Positions 55,186 through 64,000 of a stretch of DNA of 64,000 nt are shown here, piece by piece. The stretch comes from Yoonia sp. F2084L (GTDB lineage: Bacteria; Pseudomonadota; Alphaproteobacteria; Rhodobacterales; Rhodobacteraceae), in contig NZ_JALKAH010000001.1 in the NCBI RefSeq assembly GCF_023015625.1, positions 806,001 to 870,000 on the forward strand, in the 5' to 3' direction. The first letter of the stretch is position 1. Each line of letters starts with the position of its first letter. The notes below the pieces were generated by a model. That model ran no database searches and was not told the DNA's origin. It was given only the letters and a program-made list of their open reading frames with translations. The translations under genes and the position numbers were made by a program.

Positions 55186-55767
55186 TTATTTTGCGCGCTC
55201 TTGTTGCGCGCGAATTGCCGCACCATAGCCGCCAGCATCCAGAAATACCTGCTCGGCCGGTGTGGTTTTGCGGCCCAAAGCCTCATTGCGGTAGGGGAAT
55301 CTGCCAAAATCGCGGATCACCGCGCGATGCGCGCAAGCGTGATCGACATTTCCAGCGCCGTGTTTTGGCATACGCGTATGGATCAACCGCACAGCACGGT
55401 CTTGATCACACAGGTTCTCGGCATGCATTAACGGCAAATAGAAAAACTGGCGCGCTGGTTCGTCGATACGCATGTCCCATTTACGATCAATCGCCATCTT
55501 TGCGGCGGCCCGCGCAACACTGTCGGTTTTGAAGGCCTCAGCGCTATCGCGGAACATATTGCGGGGAAACTGATCTGTCAGAATAATGTAGGCCAAAGCA
55601 CCGGAAGGGTATGTCAGCCAGAGGCTAAGGGCGCCATCTGCGGCTTCCTGCCATGTTTCGGCAAATCTTTCGCGGATCAACGCGTCAAACGCCGGATCAG
55701 ACTTGTACCAATCAGCAGGAGTGCACTCATCCAGCCAGAACGCCAATACCTCTTCAGGGGCTACCAC
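55186..55767 (-). CDS. DUF924 family protein
   Basis: 193 residues. TPR-like all-helical family marked by VLAFWLDECTPADWYKSDPAFDA near the start, then LILTDQFPRNMFRD-like (here AYIILTDQFPRNMFRDSAEAF) and FFYLPLMHAENLCDQD with FGRFPYRNEALGR towards the end. Function is not established in any organism I know of. It is 100 bp upstream of lpdA on the same strand. Confidence 0.85.
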   Translation of the reverse strand: MVAPEEVLAFWLDECTPADWYKSDPAFDALIRERFAETWQEAADGALSLWLTYPSGALAYIILTDQFPRNMFRDSAEAFKTDSVARAAAKMAIDRKWDMRIDEPARQFFYLPLMHAENLCDQDRAVRLIHTRMPKHGAGNVDHACAHRAVIRDFGRFPYRNEALGRKTTPAEQVFLDAGGYGAAIRAQQERAK

Positions 55768-55915
55768 GACACCGCTCCTTGGTCGTTACTATCTCTAAAA
55801 CAATTGCAAGCAGACAAATCTTGATCTGACAAGTGTTTAGAGCGCCGCATTGGTCACTTGATCTTTCGAAGTGACATTTGCGGTGACCTAGGGTCAAGAC
55901 CCTAAGGGCAACATG

Positions 55916-57187
55916 TTACGCCGGAGTGGTGTCATCCTCCATCGCGGCTTCTTCTTCGATATAGACCTCTTGAGCTAGCTCAGCGGCAACAGGTGTCGAC
56001 GCGGCAGAGACAGGTGCATAGCGCACCGAGTCGCCTTCAAGCACATCATCACGGCTACGCTGCGTCGCCCGATACATACCGTAGACACCTACAGCGGCCA
56101 TCAAAACCCCAGTAAACAGCCAGAACCCATTGTCGCCAATCACATCCATCATCAAACCAACAGTTAACGGCCCCAAGATCGCCCCGATCCCGTTAATGAA
56201 CAAAAGGCCACCAGAGGCCGCGGCCATATCCTCTTTCTCAAGATAGTCGTTCAGATAGGCAATCAGCAGCGCATAAAGCGGGTTGGACGTGCCACCTACA
56301 ATGGCCCCGCTGATCAAGATCACGAAGAAATAGCCGGGCACCAAAAAAGCGATCATCGACCCCGCAGCGCCAAGCAAAGACACCCAGACAATCAAAACAC
56401 GGCGGTCCATGCGGTCGGACAGCCAGCCAATCGGATACTGCAGCACCAGGGCCGCCACATAAATCGCCGAGATGAAGAACGAAATCTCACCCACCGTCAG
56501 CCCGACCCGACTGCCATAGACCGCCGACATGCCGAACTGGGCCGAAAACACGCCGCCCAGCATAAACATACCAACGCAGGCTAGCGGTGAAGCTTTCACC
56601 AGATCGCGCAGTTTCATCGGCTTCGTCGTCTCAAACGCTGGCATGGGTTTGACCGACAATAGCACCGGTGCAAAGGCAAGCGACACCAAGATGGACGGGA
56701 TAATGAACAGCACATAGCCCGACACATCGCCGGTCGTGACAATCCACTGCGCAAAGACGATCCCCGCCATCTGCACAATCATATAAAGCGACAGCGACTT
56801 GCCTCGGTTTTCGTTGCTGGACGCGTCATTGAGCCAGCTTTCGGCGGTGATATAGACCCCGCAAAAGCAAAACCCGATGATCACGCGGCCCACGGCCCAC
56901 GCCCATGGATCGACAAGGACCGGATAGGCAATCAAAACCGCCGACACCATTGAACCCAAGGCCGCAAAGACCCGCACGTGACCAACACGCCGGATCAATT
57001 CGGGTGTGAAGCGCGAACTGAACAAAAAACCCAAGAAATAGGCCGACATGACGATCGACAGCTCTAACGTACTAAAGCCCTCGACCTCACCGCGCAGGCC
57101 CAATAGTGTGCCTTGCAGGCCGTTGCCGACCATCAACATGAACATGCCGACAAAGAGGGCCCAAGAGCCGGTGAATACCTGGAACAT
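55916..57187 (-). CDS. MFS transporter
   Basis: 423 residues from the ATG at 57187 (MFQVFTGSWALFVGMFMLM), with AAAGGG upstream; an in-frame start at 57247 would place 20 polar residues first. Twelve hydrophobic segments are visible, with a motif-A-like GWLSDRMDRRVLIVW between helices. The acidic C-terminal tail (YIEEEAAMEDDTTPA) is unusual. Resembles the YcaD-like branch; the substrate is unknown. Small inverted repeats lie after its stop (55889-55904), without a T run. Confidence 0.87.
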   Translation of the reverse strand: MFQVFTGSWALFVGMFMLMVGNGLQGTLLGLRGEVEGFSTLELSIVMSAYFLGFLFSSRFTPELIRRVGHVRVFAALGSMVSAVLIAYPVLVDPWAWAVGRVIIGFCFCGVYITAESWLNDASSNENRGKSLSLYMIVQMAGIVFAQWIVTTGDVSGYVLFIIPSILVSLAFAPVLLSVKPMPAFETTKPMKLRDLVKASPLACVGMFMLGGVFSAQFGMSAVYGSRVGLTVGEISFFISAIYVAALVLQYPIGWLSDRMDRRVLIVWVSLLGAAGSMIAFLVPGYFFVILISGAIVGGTSNPLYALLIAYLNDYLEKEDMAAASGGLLFINGIGAILGPLTVGLMMDVIGDNGFWLFTGVLMAAVGVYGMYRATQRSRDDVLEGDSVRYAPVSAASTPVAAELAQEVYIEEEAAMEDDTTPA

Positions 57188-57282
57188 CGCACGCCCTTTC
57201 AGCCCGAAGCAGAACCGTGCAATGTCACGATTCTGGCTCGAGTTCACTACACGTTAGCGACAACGTCTCGCTCGTTCGCGCC

Positions 57283-58335
57283 TTAATGATCCGGCAAAAG
57301 AAGCGAGCTGTCACCATACGAGAAGAACCGGTACTTTTTCGCGATCGCGTGGTTATAGATCCTGTGGATGGTGTCCGTTCCCATCAACGCCGAGACCAGC
57401 ATCATCAACGTTGATTTTGGTAGATGAAAGTTGGTCATCAACCCATCAGCAATCTGAAACTGAAACCCCGGCGTGATGAAAATATCCGTAGGCCCTTTCC
57501 AAGGCTGCATCACGCCGTCTTGCGCAGCACTCTCAATCAATCTCAATGCCGTTGTGCCCACGGGGATTACCCGGTTGCCTGCAGCCTTCGTGGCGTTCAT
57601 CTCAATCGCCGCATCGGCTGTCACCTCACCCCATTCCGCATGCATCTTGTGATCGCGTACGTCGTCCACCTTCACAGGCAAAAAGGTTCCTGCCCCGACA
57701 TGCAAAGTCACATGGGTGAACTGGACACCACGCGCCGCAAGCGCCTCTAACAATGGCCCGTCGAAATGCAGTGAAGCGGTTGGCGCTGCCACAGCACCAG
57801 AATTGCGCGCCCAATAGGTCTGATAGTCAACTTTATCGGCTTCATCCGCAGGTCGTTTCCCAGCGATGTAAGGCGGCAGCGGCATCGCCCCCACCGCATT
57901 CAACGCCGCATCAAAGTCATCACCTTTGAGGTTGAAGGACAGATAACCCTGCCCTTCCCCGCGCCCGACCACTTCGGCGGTCAGATCATCGGAGAAGACA
58001 ATCACCTCACCATCGCGCACCTTCTTGAGCGGCTTGATCAGTGCCGACCAAGCGCCATCGGCGCGCGGTTCCAGCAACGTGACATCCATCTTGGCAGACG
58101 TCTCTCCCGCCTCACCTGACCTGTGGCGCAATCCGAACAACCGCGCCGGGATCACCTTTGTGTCGTTCAGGATCAACCGGTCACCGGGTTGCAAAATATC
58201 GGGCAGTTGATTGACGACACGATCCTCAATCGCGCCCCCCTGCGCCAACAACAACCGCGCCGAGGATCGGGGCCGCGCGGGCCGTGTCGCGATCAGCGCG
58301 TCGGGCAGATCAAAATCAAACTCGCTCAGCTTCAT
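57283..58335 (-). CDS. queA: S-adenosylmethionine:tRNA ribosyltransferase-isomerase
   Basis: 350 residues. Transfers and rearranges the ribosyl part of SAM onto preQ1 in tRNA during queuosine synthesis. Landmarks: [53 protein letters not shown] and [20 protein letters not shown]. Its start overlaps the end of the large AsmA-like gene by 4 bp. tgt is not visible in this window. Confidence 0.96.
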   Translation of the reverse strand: MKLSEFDFDLPDALIATRPARPRSSARLLLAQGGAIEDRVVNQLPDILQPGDRLILNDTKVIPARLFGLRHRSGEAGETSAKMDVTLLEPRADGAWSALIKPLKKVRDGEVIVFSDDLTAEVVGRGEGQGYLSFNLKGDDFDAALNAVGAMPLPPYIAGKRPADEADKVDYQTYWARNSGAVAAPTASLHFDGPLLEALAARGVQFTHVTLHVGAGTFLPVKVDDVRDHKMHAEWGEVTADAAIEMNATKAAGNRVIPVGTTALRLIESAAQDGVMQPWKGPTDIFITPGFQFQIADGLMTNFHLPKSTLMMLVSALMGTDTIHRIYNHAIAKKYRFFSYGDSSLLLPDH

Positions 58336-61300
58336 TGCGAGATATCCGGTGCAGGCCTGCGAAAGATCTCGCGAAACATCCCCGGCGTCAGCGCCGACAG
58401 CGGGTTCACCACGACCTGCGGCGCATCAGTCGTGCCGCGGATTGTATAGTTGAACCCGATCAGCCCCTCACCCCGACGGGTCAGGAACGAACCAATGCTG
58501 TTGACCAGAAAAAATGGTGACACGACGCCCTGCAGATCCAGTTGCTTGCTGGCGAGCGTGTAGAGCCCATCCACCGAAATGCCAAGCCCCGGACCAACGG
58601 CACTGGCCTCGGAAATGATGACCTGCTGAGGGGTCAGTCGGAAGCGGGCATCGACCTCATCAAAGGCAAGGCCTTGACCGTCAAGTTGCTGCAACAGCCC
58701 CACGACGCTGATGGCATCCAGAAGGGCCGCCATGGCAGGCGCGTCGCGTACCCGAATATCACGCACACGCAACCGGCCATCAAATGTCCCCGGTCCGCCC
58801 GCCGGCAACAATGTCAAATCAGCCGACCCGCCACGCGCGCCGCGCATCAGCCCGGCCGCTCTTAAGACGGCACCGGCGTCATCGCTGCGTAATCGCACAC
58901 CTGATCGCCCGTCACGCGGTGCCACTGTCCCCGCCACTGGGGCTGCACCGTTTAGCTGCCCCGTAAACGCCCCCCGAAACCCGTCTTGGCTTCGGAAGTC
59001 GCCGCGAAAACCGGTGAGCGCAATCCCTTCGGTGACCTGCAAGCGATCCAGCGCGATGGTGACTGGACCACCCTCGCCTTGCCCACCGCCAAACTGGGCA
59101 TTGCGCAAATCAAGTGACCCACCGCGTATTTCAACACCCAGCGGCTGCCCGACCCCGCGCCCCCGCAACGTGATGGGCGCATCAAACCAATCGCCTATGC
59201 GCAATTGCGAAAAGATCGCCGCCTCCAACCGGCCCGAGGCATCAACGTCGATCTGGCCTGAAGCCTGCAATCCACCGCCACCAATCTCAAGTGTTTCGAT
59301 GAAGGGTACGGGACCCAGCGTTCCGGCGACCAACAGATTACCAGCTGTGTTCGGCCCCTTTTCCCAACCGACCGCCGGGATACCAACGCTGAGCCCCAGC
59401 AAATCAGAGGTCAAACGAAACGCTGGCGGCGCACCGGCCTGAAAATCAACCGAGAGTTCTCCGGCACCATTGCCGTCAATCGTGCCGGGCGGCAGTGCGA
59501 TACCAAACTCATCCAGAAACGCTTGTGACAAGGCCACATCCGCCATGACTTGACTGCCCGGTCGCGCAGGATCGCCAAAGCGTTGATCCCATGCGCCCAC
59601 CGCCGCGACATCGCCAATGCGCACAGGACCTGCGATGTTGACGCCTGCCCTGCTGACCGTCACATCCAGACGCGGTGCAGCAAAGCTTCTACCGGGCAGC
59701 AATCTTTCGCTACGCACGTTGCGTATCTCGGACGTCACCTCAAAAACAAAATCGTCAGGGGTCGGGCGTGGTGTCAGCGGCCACGTCACCTGCCCTTGGG
59801 TGTAGGCGCGCCCATCACCCAGTGTCACAGGCAGATTTGCTTTGTCCATATACTGAAACGGGCGACGGTTCAGGATCGACAGCGCAGCGGTCAGGGAGCT
59901 GTCAATCGCCAGCTCAAGTACCGCCGGTGATGGGTTTAGCCGCATATTCTGAATAGTGAAATGCGACCCCGCCAGTTGCAGCGGACCGCCTTCGGGTGCT
60001 GTCACAATGCCAGCGTCAAGGTTCAAGACAAAGCGCGCATCTTCGATGCTGGCAACACCTTTGGCCTGCCGGATCGGAGGGATATCGCGCAAGAACTTGA
60101 TCTGACTGCCTGCAAACTCAAACCCAACAGCAAGCTCTGCGGCGCGTCCAGGTGCGGCGCGCAACCCAGCCACAACATCAAACAAAGCACCATCAGTGAA
60201 GTTGTTCACAACCCAACGCCGCGCGTTTGGCTTCATGGAAATCGGCCAAAAAGCGACCAGACGTTCCGGTGTGATCTCGTTGATTTGCGCGTCAAGTGCC
60301 ACTTGCCAGCCCGCATCGGTGGCCGTGACTGCGCCGCTGCCCTGCACGCGGGTGTCATCGTCCAACACAACAAACTCGCCAATTTCGACAGCGAACGGGT
60401 CAAAGCGCAGCCGCAAATCAATGCTCGCCTCAGGCAATTGCGGCGCCGTTTCAAAAAATCCAGGGGGATTGAGGGCGATATCGCTGAACTGAAACTGGGC
60501 CAGCAAGGCACGCGGCAGACCATCGCGGAATTCGCGCAGATACGCGTCACCTTCTGCGCGCAAACTGCCCCATTCGGTTTGCAAGCTGATGTCGCTGAAA
60601 GCGATAAGATCGCGCGCCGGATCATAGGTAAAGTAGGCGCGGGCATCCTCAAAGGCGATGGCTTGGGTTGCGGGATTGGGCTGCAGAACCCCCTGCCCGA
60701 TTTCCAAAGATGCGTTCAGCGGGCCAAGGGCACCGTCGGCGTCCACCTGCGTGCGCAAAGCCGCAGTGATAGGCGCATCCACACCGCGCAACCAACTCAG
60801 CGCGGGCGACTGCGCCGCGATATCGCTTGCCACGGCATCATCAAGGTTCAAGCCAAATTCTGCGGCGCGGCTGCCGCGCGGGCTGCTATAGGTCAGGCTG
60901 ACGTTTGTGACGCCCGCGCGGCCCGATAGTAGCGAAAAGTTCCCCCGCATTACAGTTTCGCCACCGCGCAGATCAAGCGAGACAACTCCGCCATCGACAA
61001 TCCAACTGCGCCCTGCGCGCGCATCATCAAAGTTGATGATCAGCCCGTCGGCGCGCACGCTTTCCAGCGCCTCCAGTGCGGGGCGTTCAAAGACCTGATC
61101 AAACTGCTCAAGCAGTGCGGGCAGCGAAGGGGCTTCACCCAAGGCGTTCCCACCTGCACTGAAGGCAAAGGATACATCCCCGTTTGTCGCGCGCCGCAGG
61201 TTCACCTGCGCCCCGATCAAGCGGACCTCTTGCATCAGCACGTCTTGCTGCAGAATCAGACCGCGTGGGGAAATCAGCCCCTCAACAATCGGCACGCGGG

Positions 61301-61619
61301 TCAGCGTCAGCCCACCGGGTCCCACAAGCCGCGTATCAACAAGGCGGACTGTCGGGTGCAGATCGCGTCCAATACGCAAAGTGATCGCTCCAAACTCCAA
61401 GGTTGCATCATCCAGCAGATCACCGGCGCGCGCCTCAATCCGCTCAGTAATCCAACTGGGAGCAGTGATATCGCGATCAATAATCATGACTGCGGCAGCC
61501 GCGACAAACACCAGCGGCAGCAAGCACACAACAAACGCGGCGCGCAGCCAAAACACCCATCGGCGCATGGCTTTGGGCCTTTCAGCCTTGGGGTCTGATG
61601 TTGCGTCCTCTTGGGTCAT
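58332..61619 (-). CDS. AsmA-like/DUF3971 envelope protein (YhdP type)
   Basis: About 1095 residues from the ATG at 61619 ([16 protein letters not shown]); the frame is open to 61799 but the extra stretch overlaps the divergent peroxiredoxin leader and looks non-coding. One N-terminal membrane helix ([20 protein letters not shown]), then a long beta-rich periplasmic body and a C-terminal AsmA-like block ([40 protein letters not shown]). Long proteins of this kind bridge the periplasm and move phospholipids to the outer membrane. Overlaps queA. Confidence 0.85.
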   Translation of the reverse strand: MTQEDATSDPKAERPKAMRRWVFWLRAAFVVCLLPLVFVAAAAVMIIDRDITAPSWITERIEARAGDLLDDATLEFGAITLRIGRDLHPTVRLVDTRLVGPGGLTLTRVPIVEGLISPRGLILQQDVLMQEVRLIGAQVNLRRATNGDVSFAFSAGGNALGEAPSLPALLEQFDQVFERPALEALESVRADGLIINFDDARAGRSWIVDGGVVSLDLRGGETVMRGNFSLLSGRAGVTNVSLTYSSPRGSRAAEFGLNLDDAVASDIAAQSPALSWLRGVDAPITAALRTQVDADGALGPLNASLEIGQGVLQPNPATQAIAFEDARAYFTYDPARDLIAFSDISLQTEWGSLRAEGDAYLREFRDGLPRALLAQFQFSDIALNPPGFFETAPQLPEASIDLRLRFDPFAVEIGEFVVLDDDTRVQGSGAVTATDAGWQVALDAQINEITPERLVAFWPISMKPNARRWVVNNFTDGALFDVVAGLRAAPGRAAELAVGFEFAGSQIKFLRDIPPIRQAKGVASIEDARFVLNLDAGIVTAPEGGPLQLAGSHFTIQNMRLNPSPAVLELAIDSSLTAALSILNRRPFQYMDKANLPVTLGDGRAYTQGQVTWPLTPRPTPDDFVFEVTSEIRNVRSERLLPGRSFAAPRLDVTVSRAGVNIAGPVRIGDVAAVGAWDQRFGDPARPGSQVMADVALSQAFLDEFGIALPPGTIDGNGAGELSVDFQAGAPPAFRLTSDLLGLSVGIPAVGWEKGPNTAGNLLVAGTLGPVPFIETLEIGGGGLQASGQIDVDASGRLEAAIFSQLRIGDWFDAPITLRGRGVGQPLGVEIRGGSLDLRNAQFGGGQGEGGPVTIALDRLQVTEGIALTGFRGDFRSQDGFRGAFTGQLNGAAPVAGTVAPRDGRSGVRLRSDDAGAVLRAAGLMRGARGGSADLTLLPAGGPGTFDGRLRVRDIRVRDAPAMAALLDAISVVGLLQQLDGQGLAFDEVDARFRLTPQQVIISEASAVGPGLGISVDGLYTLASKQLDLQGVVSPFFLVNSIGSFLTRRGEGLIGFNYTIRGTTDAPQVVVNPLSALTPGMFREIFRRPAPDISQ

Positions 61620-61707
61620 CTTTGCCTGATCATTGCCTTTGGTCTTTATCTTTGCCTGTCGCGGACTAAAACAAAACCAAGAAATCGGATCAGATGAAGG
61701 ATACCCC

Positions 61708-62175
61708 ATGACACAACCCGCCGTTGGCGACAAAGCCCCCGACATCAGCCTCCCCCGCGACGGCGGCGAGATTGTGAACCTGTCCGACTTTGCGGACAAA
61801 AAGGTGGTGCTGTACTTCTACCCCAAGGACGACACACCCGGCTGCACGAAAGAGGCGATCGGCTTTACCGAAAGCGTAGATGCGTTTGCGGCATTGGACA
61901 CAGTGATCCTCGGTGTGTCGAAAGACAGCGTCAAAAAGCATGACAAATTCGTCGCAAAGCACGAACTCAAAATCGCATTGCTGTCGGACGAAGAAGGCGA
62001 CGTCTGCGAACGCTATGGGACATGGGTCGAAAAAAGCATGTACGGCAAAACCTATATGGGGATCGAACGCGCGACCTATCTGATCGACGCCGAAGGCAAG
62101 ATTGCGCAGGTCTGGCGTAAAGTCCGCGTGCCTGGTCATGTTGACGCCGTTCTTGATGCGGTCCGCGCACTGTGA
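61708..62175 (+). CDS. bcp: thioredoxin-dependent thiol peroxidase (PrxQ/Bcp type)
   Basis: 155 residues from the ATG at 61708, preceded by GATGAAGG. Reduces peroxides with electrons from thioredoxin. The peroxidatic Cys46 lies in DDTPGCTKEAIGF. The resolving cysteine usually found five residues later is Ile51 here, so this is a one-Cys variant at that site; another cysteine (DVCERYG, near residue 96) could take over, as some PrxQ members allow. Its stop overlaps the DUF455 gene by 4 bp. Confidence 0.94.
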   Translation: MTQPAVGDKAPDISLPRDGGEIVNLSDFADKKVVLYFYPKDDTPGCTKEAIGFTESVDAFAALDTVILGVSKDSVKKHDKFVAKHELKIALLSDEEGDVCERYGTWVEKSMYGKTYMGIERATYLIDAEGKIAQVWRKVRVPGHVDAVLDAVRAL

Positions 62176-63002
62176 CCCTAACCGAAATGGCCGTCGCGGT
62201 ACTGACCACCGCTGACGGTCGGGCCAAAACAGCCCTGTCGCGTCAGTGTGCAGCGACGTGGCAAGCGGCGCGCGATGCTGGTGAAACGATCAACATCGGC
62301 AATACCAAACCCCCGTTGCGCCCCGCACGGCCTGACAAACCAGAACTGCTCAGCCCGCGTGATGTGCCGCACCGCAAACCCGGCACGGCTGCCGGACAGA
62401 TCGCTTTGTTGCACGCCGTAGCCCATATTGAGTTGAACGCAGTTGATCTGCATTGGGACATCATCGCGCGGTTTGCGGATACCAAAATGCCCATTGGTTA
62501 CTATGATGACTGGGTCAAAGCCGCCGACGAAGAATCAAAACATTTCAATCTGATGTGCGACTGTCTTGAAGCACTGGACAGCCATTACGGCGCATTGCCC
62601 GCCCATGCGGGCATGTGGCGTGCCGCCGAAGACACGGTAGATGACTTTATGGGGCGGCTGGCTGTCGTGCCGATGGTGCTGGAAGCGCGCGGACTGGATG
62701 TCACCCCGGGGATGATCAAGATCTTCAAGCAGGCGAAACTGACCCAAGCGGTTGAGGCGCTAGAGACGATCTATGCCGAAGAGGTCCATCACGTCGCTTA
62801 TGGGTCCAAATGGTTCCATTTCCTTTGTGGACGCCATGATCTGGACCCAACCGGCGTTTTCCACGGCCTTGTGCGCAAATACTTCCACGGCCCCCTAAAA
62901 CCGCCGTTCAACGAAGAGAAGCGGGCCGAGGCCGGGATACCACCAGACTTCTACTGGCCCCTTGCCGGAACGACGCAAGCTACCCCTGGGTCATCCAAGT
63001 AA
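62172..63002 (+). CDS. DUF455 ferritin-like protein
   Basis: 276 residues with a GTG start inside the bcp stop. A four-helix ferritin-like di-iron pattern is visible: HAVAHIELNAVDLHWDIIARF, DEESKHFNLMCDCLEALDS and AEEVHHVAYGSKWFHFLC give the E/EHxx/E/ExxH ligands. DUF455 function is unknown. Tight coupling to a peroxidase suggests an oxidative-stress or iron role, which is inference. Confidence 0.85.
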   Translation: MTLTEMAVAVLTTADGRAKTALSRQCAATWQAARDAGETINIGNTKPPLRPARPDKPELLSPRDVPHRKPGTAAGQIALLHAVAHIELNAVDLHWDIIARFADTKMPIGYYDDWVKAADEESKHFNLMCDCLEALDSHYGALPAHAGMWRAAEDTVDDFMGRLAVVPMVLEARGLDVTPGMIKIFKQAKLTQAVEALETIYAEEVHHVAYGSKWFHFLCGRHDLDPTGVFHGLVRKYFHGPLKPPFNEEKRAEAGIPPDFYWPLAGTTQATPGSSK

Positions 63003-63158
63003 TAGGCAATTCCCCGCGCAGCCCCCAATAAACATAAGGTACTCTCCATAAAATTGACGCAATAATCTTGCAGGTGCAGGCTGGTGCACTTAAACGAATA
63101 TGCAACGCTACCGGGTGGGCTCCGGGAGACGGGCAAACGGGACAGGACAGGCTTTATC

Positions 63159-64000
63159 GTGAGATCACGACTAACAACACGCATCCACACCATGCTGGAA
63201 CGCGTCTTTCCGGAAAGACGGCTATTCCTCCGCTCGGATAGTGAAACACGCTTCATCCGGCTCAAGCCTGAAACGCAGCTTGTGGCCTGGACCGGCAGTA
63301 TCATTGTTGTGGCTTGGACAATCATTGCAACCGCCATTTTGTTAATGGATAGCATTGGCGCAGGAAATTTCCGCGCTCAGGCTCAACGCGATCAGCTGAC
63401 GTATGAACAACGGCTCAACGCGCTATCGACCGAACGCGATGCCCGCGCGATGGAAGCCTTGGCGGCACAAGAGCGGTTCAACTCTGCGCTGCGGCAAATC
63501 TCGATCATGCAATCCGAACTGCTCGCGACCGAAGAAAAGCGGCGCGAATTGGAAACCGGACTTGAGGTCGTGCAAGCGACTTTGCGCGATACCATGCGCG
63601 CCCGCGAGGACGCACGTCGGCAGGTTGCAGCCCTGTCCGCCGATAACGAAGACGAAGGCACAGCCTCTATCAGCGATGATGCCGCAGGCACGGTTGGTCT
63701 GCTGGCAAGCGCGCTGGCAGATACCGCGTCAGAGCGCGATCAAATCGCGGCGGATGCCGAGTTTGCGATTGATCAAGCCCAAGAAATGCAGCTTGAACTG
63801 CGCCTCTTGCAAGAACGCAACGACCAGATTTTTCGCCAGTTGGAAGAGGCAATGCTTGTCTCGGTCGAACCACTTGATGATATGTTCCGCGCCGCTGGCA
63901 TGAACCCCGACAACCTGATTGATCAGGTGCGCCGGGGCTATTCCGGCACCGGTGGGCCGCTGACACCGATCCAGTTTTCGACACGCGGCGGCACACCTGA
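63159..64000 (+). CDS. M23 family metallopeptidase, DUF5930 type (3' end cut by window)
   Basis: About 280 residues visible, open to the window end. The GTG start at 63159 follows GGGACAGGACAGG; ATG at 63192 is the alternative. A basic start with MLERVFPERRLFLRSDSETR is followed by one membrane segment (LVAWTGSIIVVAWTIIATAI) and a long Ala/Glu/Gln/Arg coiled coil (residues 70-220). The C-terminal LytM domain lies beyond the window. The start and coiled coil match the DUF5930-M23 proteins of Rhodobacterales that act on peptidoglycan. Confidence 0.8.
   Translation, partial: MRSRLTTRIHTMLERVFPERRLFLRSDSETRFIRLKPETQLVAWTGSIIVVAWTIIATAILLMDSIGAGNFRAQAQRDQLTYEQRLNALSTERDARAMEALAAQERFNSALRQISIMQSELLATEEKRRELETGLEVVQATLRDTMRAREDARRQVAALSADNEDEGTASISDDAAGTVGLLASALADTASERDQIAADAEFAIDQAQEMQLELRLLQERNDQIFRQLEEAMLVSVEPLDDMFRAAGMNPDNLIDQVRRGYSGTGGPLTPIQFSTRGGTP

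Noticed and set aside
55854..55904. Small inverted repeats (TCACTT/AAGTGA and TAGGGT/ACCCTA) after the MFS gene
   Set aside because: Six-base arms without a T run; too weak to call a terminator or an operator.
1..64000. CRISPR arrays, tRNA or rRNA genes, insertion sequences, integrases
   Set aside because: Looked for spaced direct repeats, cloverleaf arms and transposase motifs in all gaps; none seen.

Overview
The window is chromosomal DNA from an alphaproteobacterium of the order Rhodobacterales, most likely a marine Roseobacter-group bacterium. The assignment rests on gene content and order (trpGDC-moaC-moeA-lexA, BolA/monothiol glutaredoxin, transketolase followed by two gap genes, a DUF5930-type M23 peptidase), on LexA boxes of the alphaproteobacterial GAAC-N7-GAAC form, and on a GTA-type holin/endolysin pair. 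It is densely coded and almost wholly core genome. I see no rRNA, tRNA, transposase, integrase or CRISPR array. The first gene (an aminotransferase) and the last (an M23 peptidase) are cut by the window edges.

Layout. 1-11.6 kb: a PpiD-like chaperone and trpE, then an antisense polysaccharide-deacetylase-like gene, then trpG-trpD-ung-trpC-moaC-moeA as one overlapping operon, and lexA with its own LexA box. 11.6-17.1 kb: comEC (antisense), gltX, gltA and an acetyltransferase. 17.1-25 kb (minus strand): acyltransferase, murI, argC, ccmE, a three-gene lysis cassette (GH108 endolysin, 3-TM holin, XhlA-like protein), ccmF, ccmH and a PaaG-like isomerase. 25-29.5 kb: a fused indolepyruvate:ferredoxin oxidoreductase divergent from a LysR regulator, with a perfect operator-like inverted repeat between them. 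29.6-32 kb: a large membrane-anchored protein of unknown function and a candidate small RNA. 32-36 kb: purL, bolA, a small membrane protein, grxD, zapA and a coiled-coil partner.

36-45.3 kb: tkt, a DUF4329-like lipoprotein, a phytanoyl-CoA dioxygenase-family gene, two gap genes with a 47-residue membrane protein between them, a DUF1127-like small protein, an alpha/beta hydrolase, coaD, a CBS-pair protein and a LysR regulator. 45.4-50 kb: valine degradation genes (mmsA, acyl-CoA dehydrogenase, 3-hydroxyisobutyryl-CoA hydrolase, mmsB). 50-64 kb: two small envelope proteins, uvrA with a LexA box, lpdA, a DUF924 gene, an MFS transporter, queA, a large AsmA-like protein, a PrxQ-type peroxiredoxin, a DUF455 ferritin-like protein and the start of the M23 peptidase.

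The points most worth following up are the phage/GTA-type lysis cassette inside the cytochrome c maturation cluster; the candidate anti-Shine-Dalgarno sRNA at about 31.85-31.92 kb; GTTA-N-CG-N-TAAC operator sites in front of both gap genes, whose products differ at the Asp that selects NAD over NADP; the lexA and uvrA LexA boxes; and several perfect palindromes in gaps between genes. All assignments were made by reading the sequence. No database search was possible.
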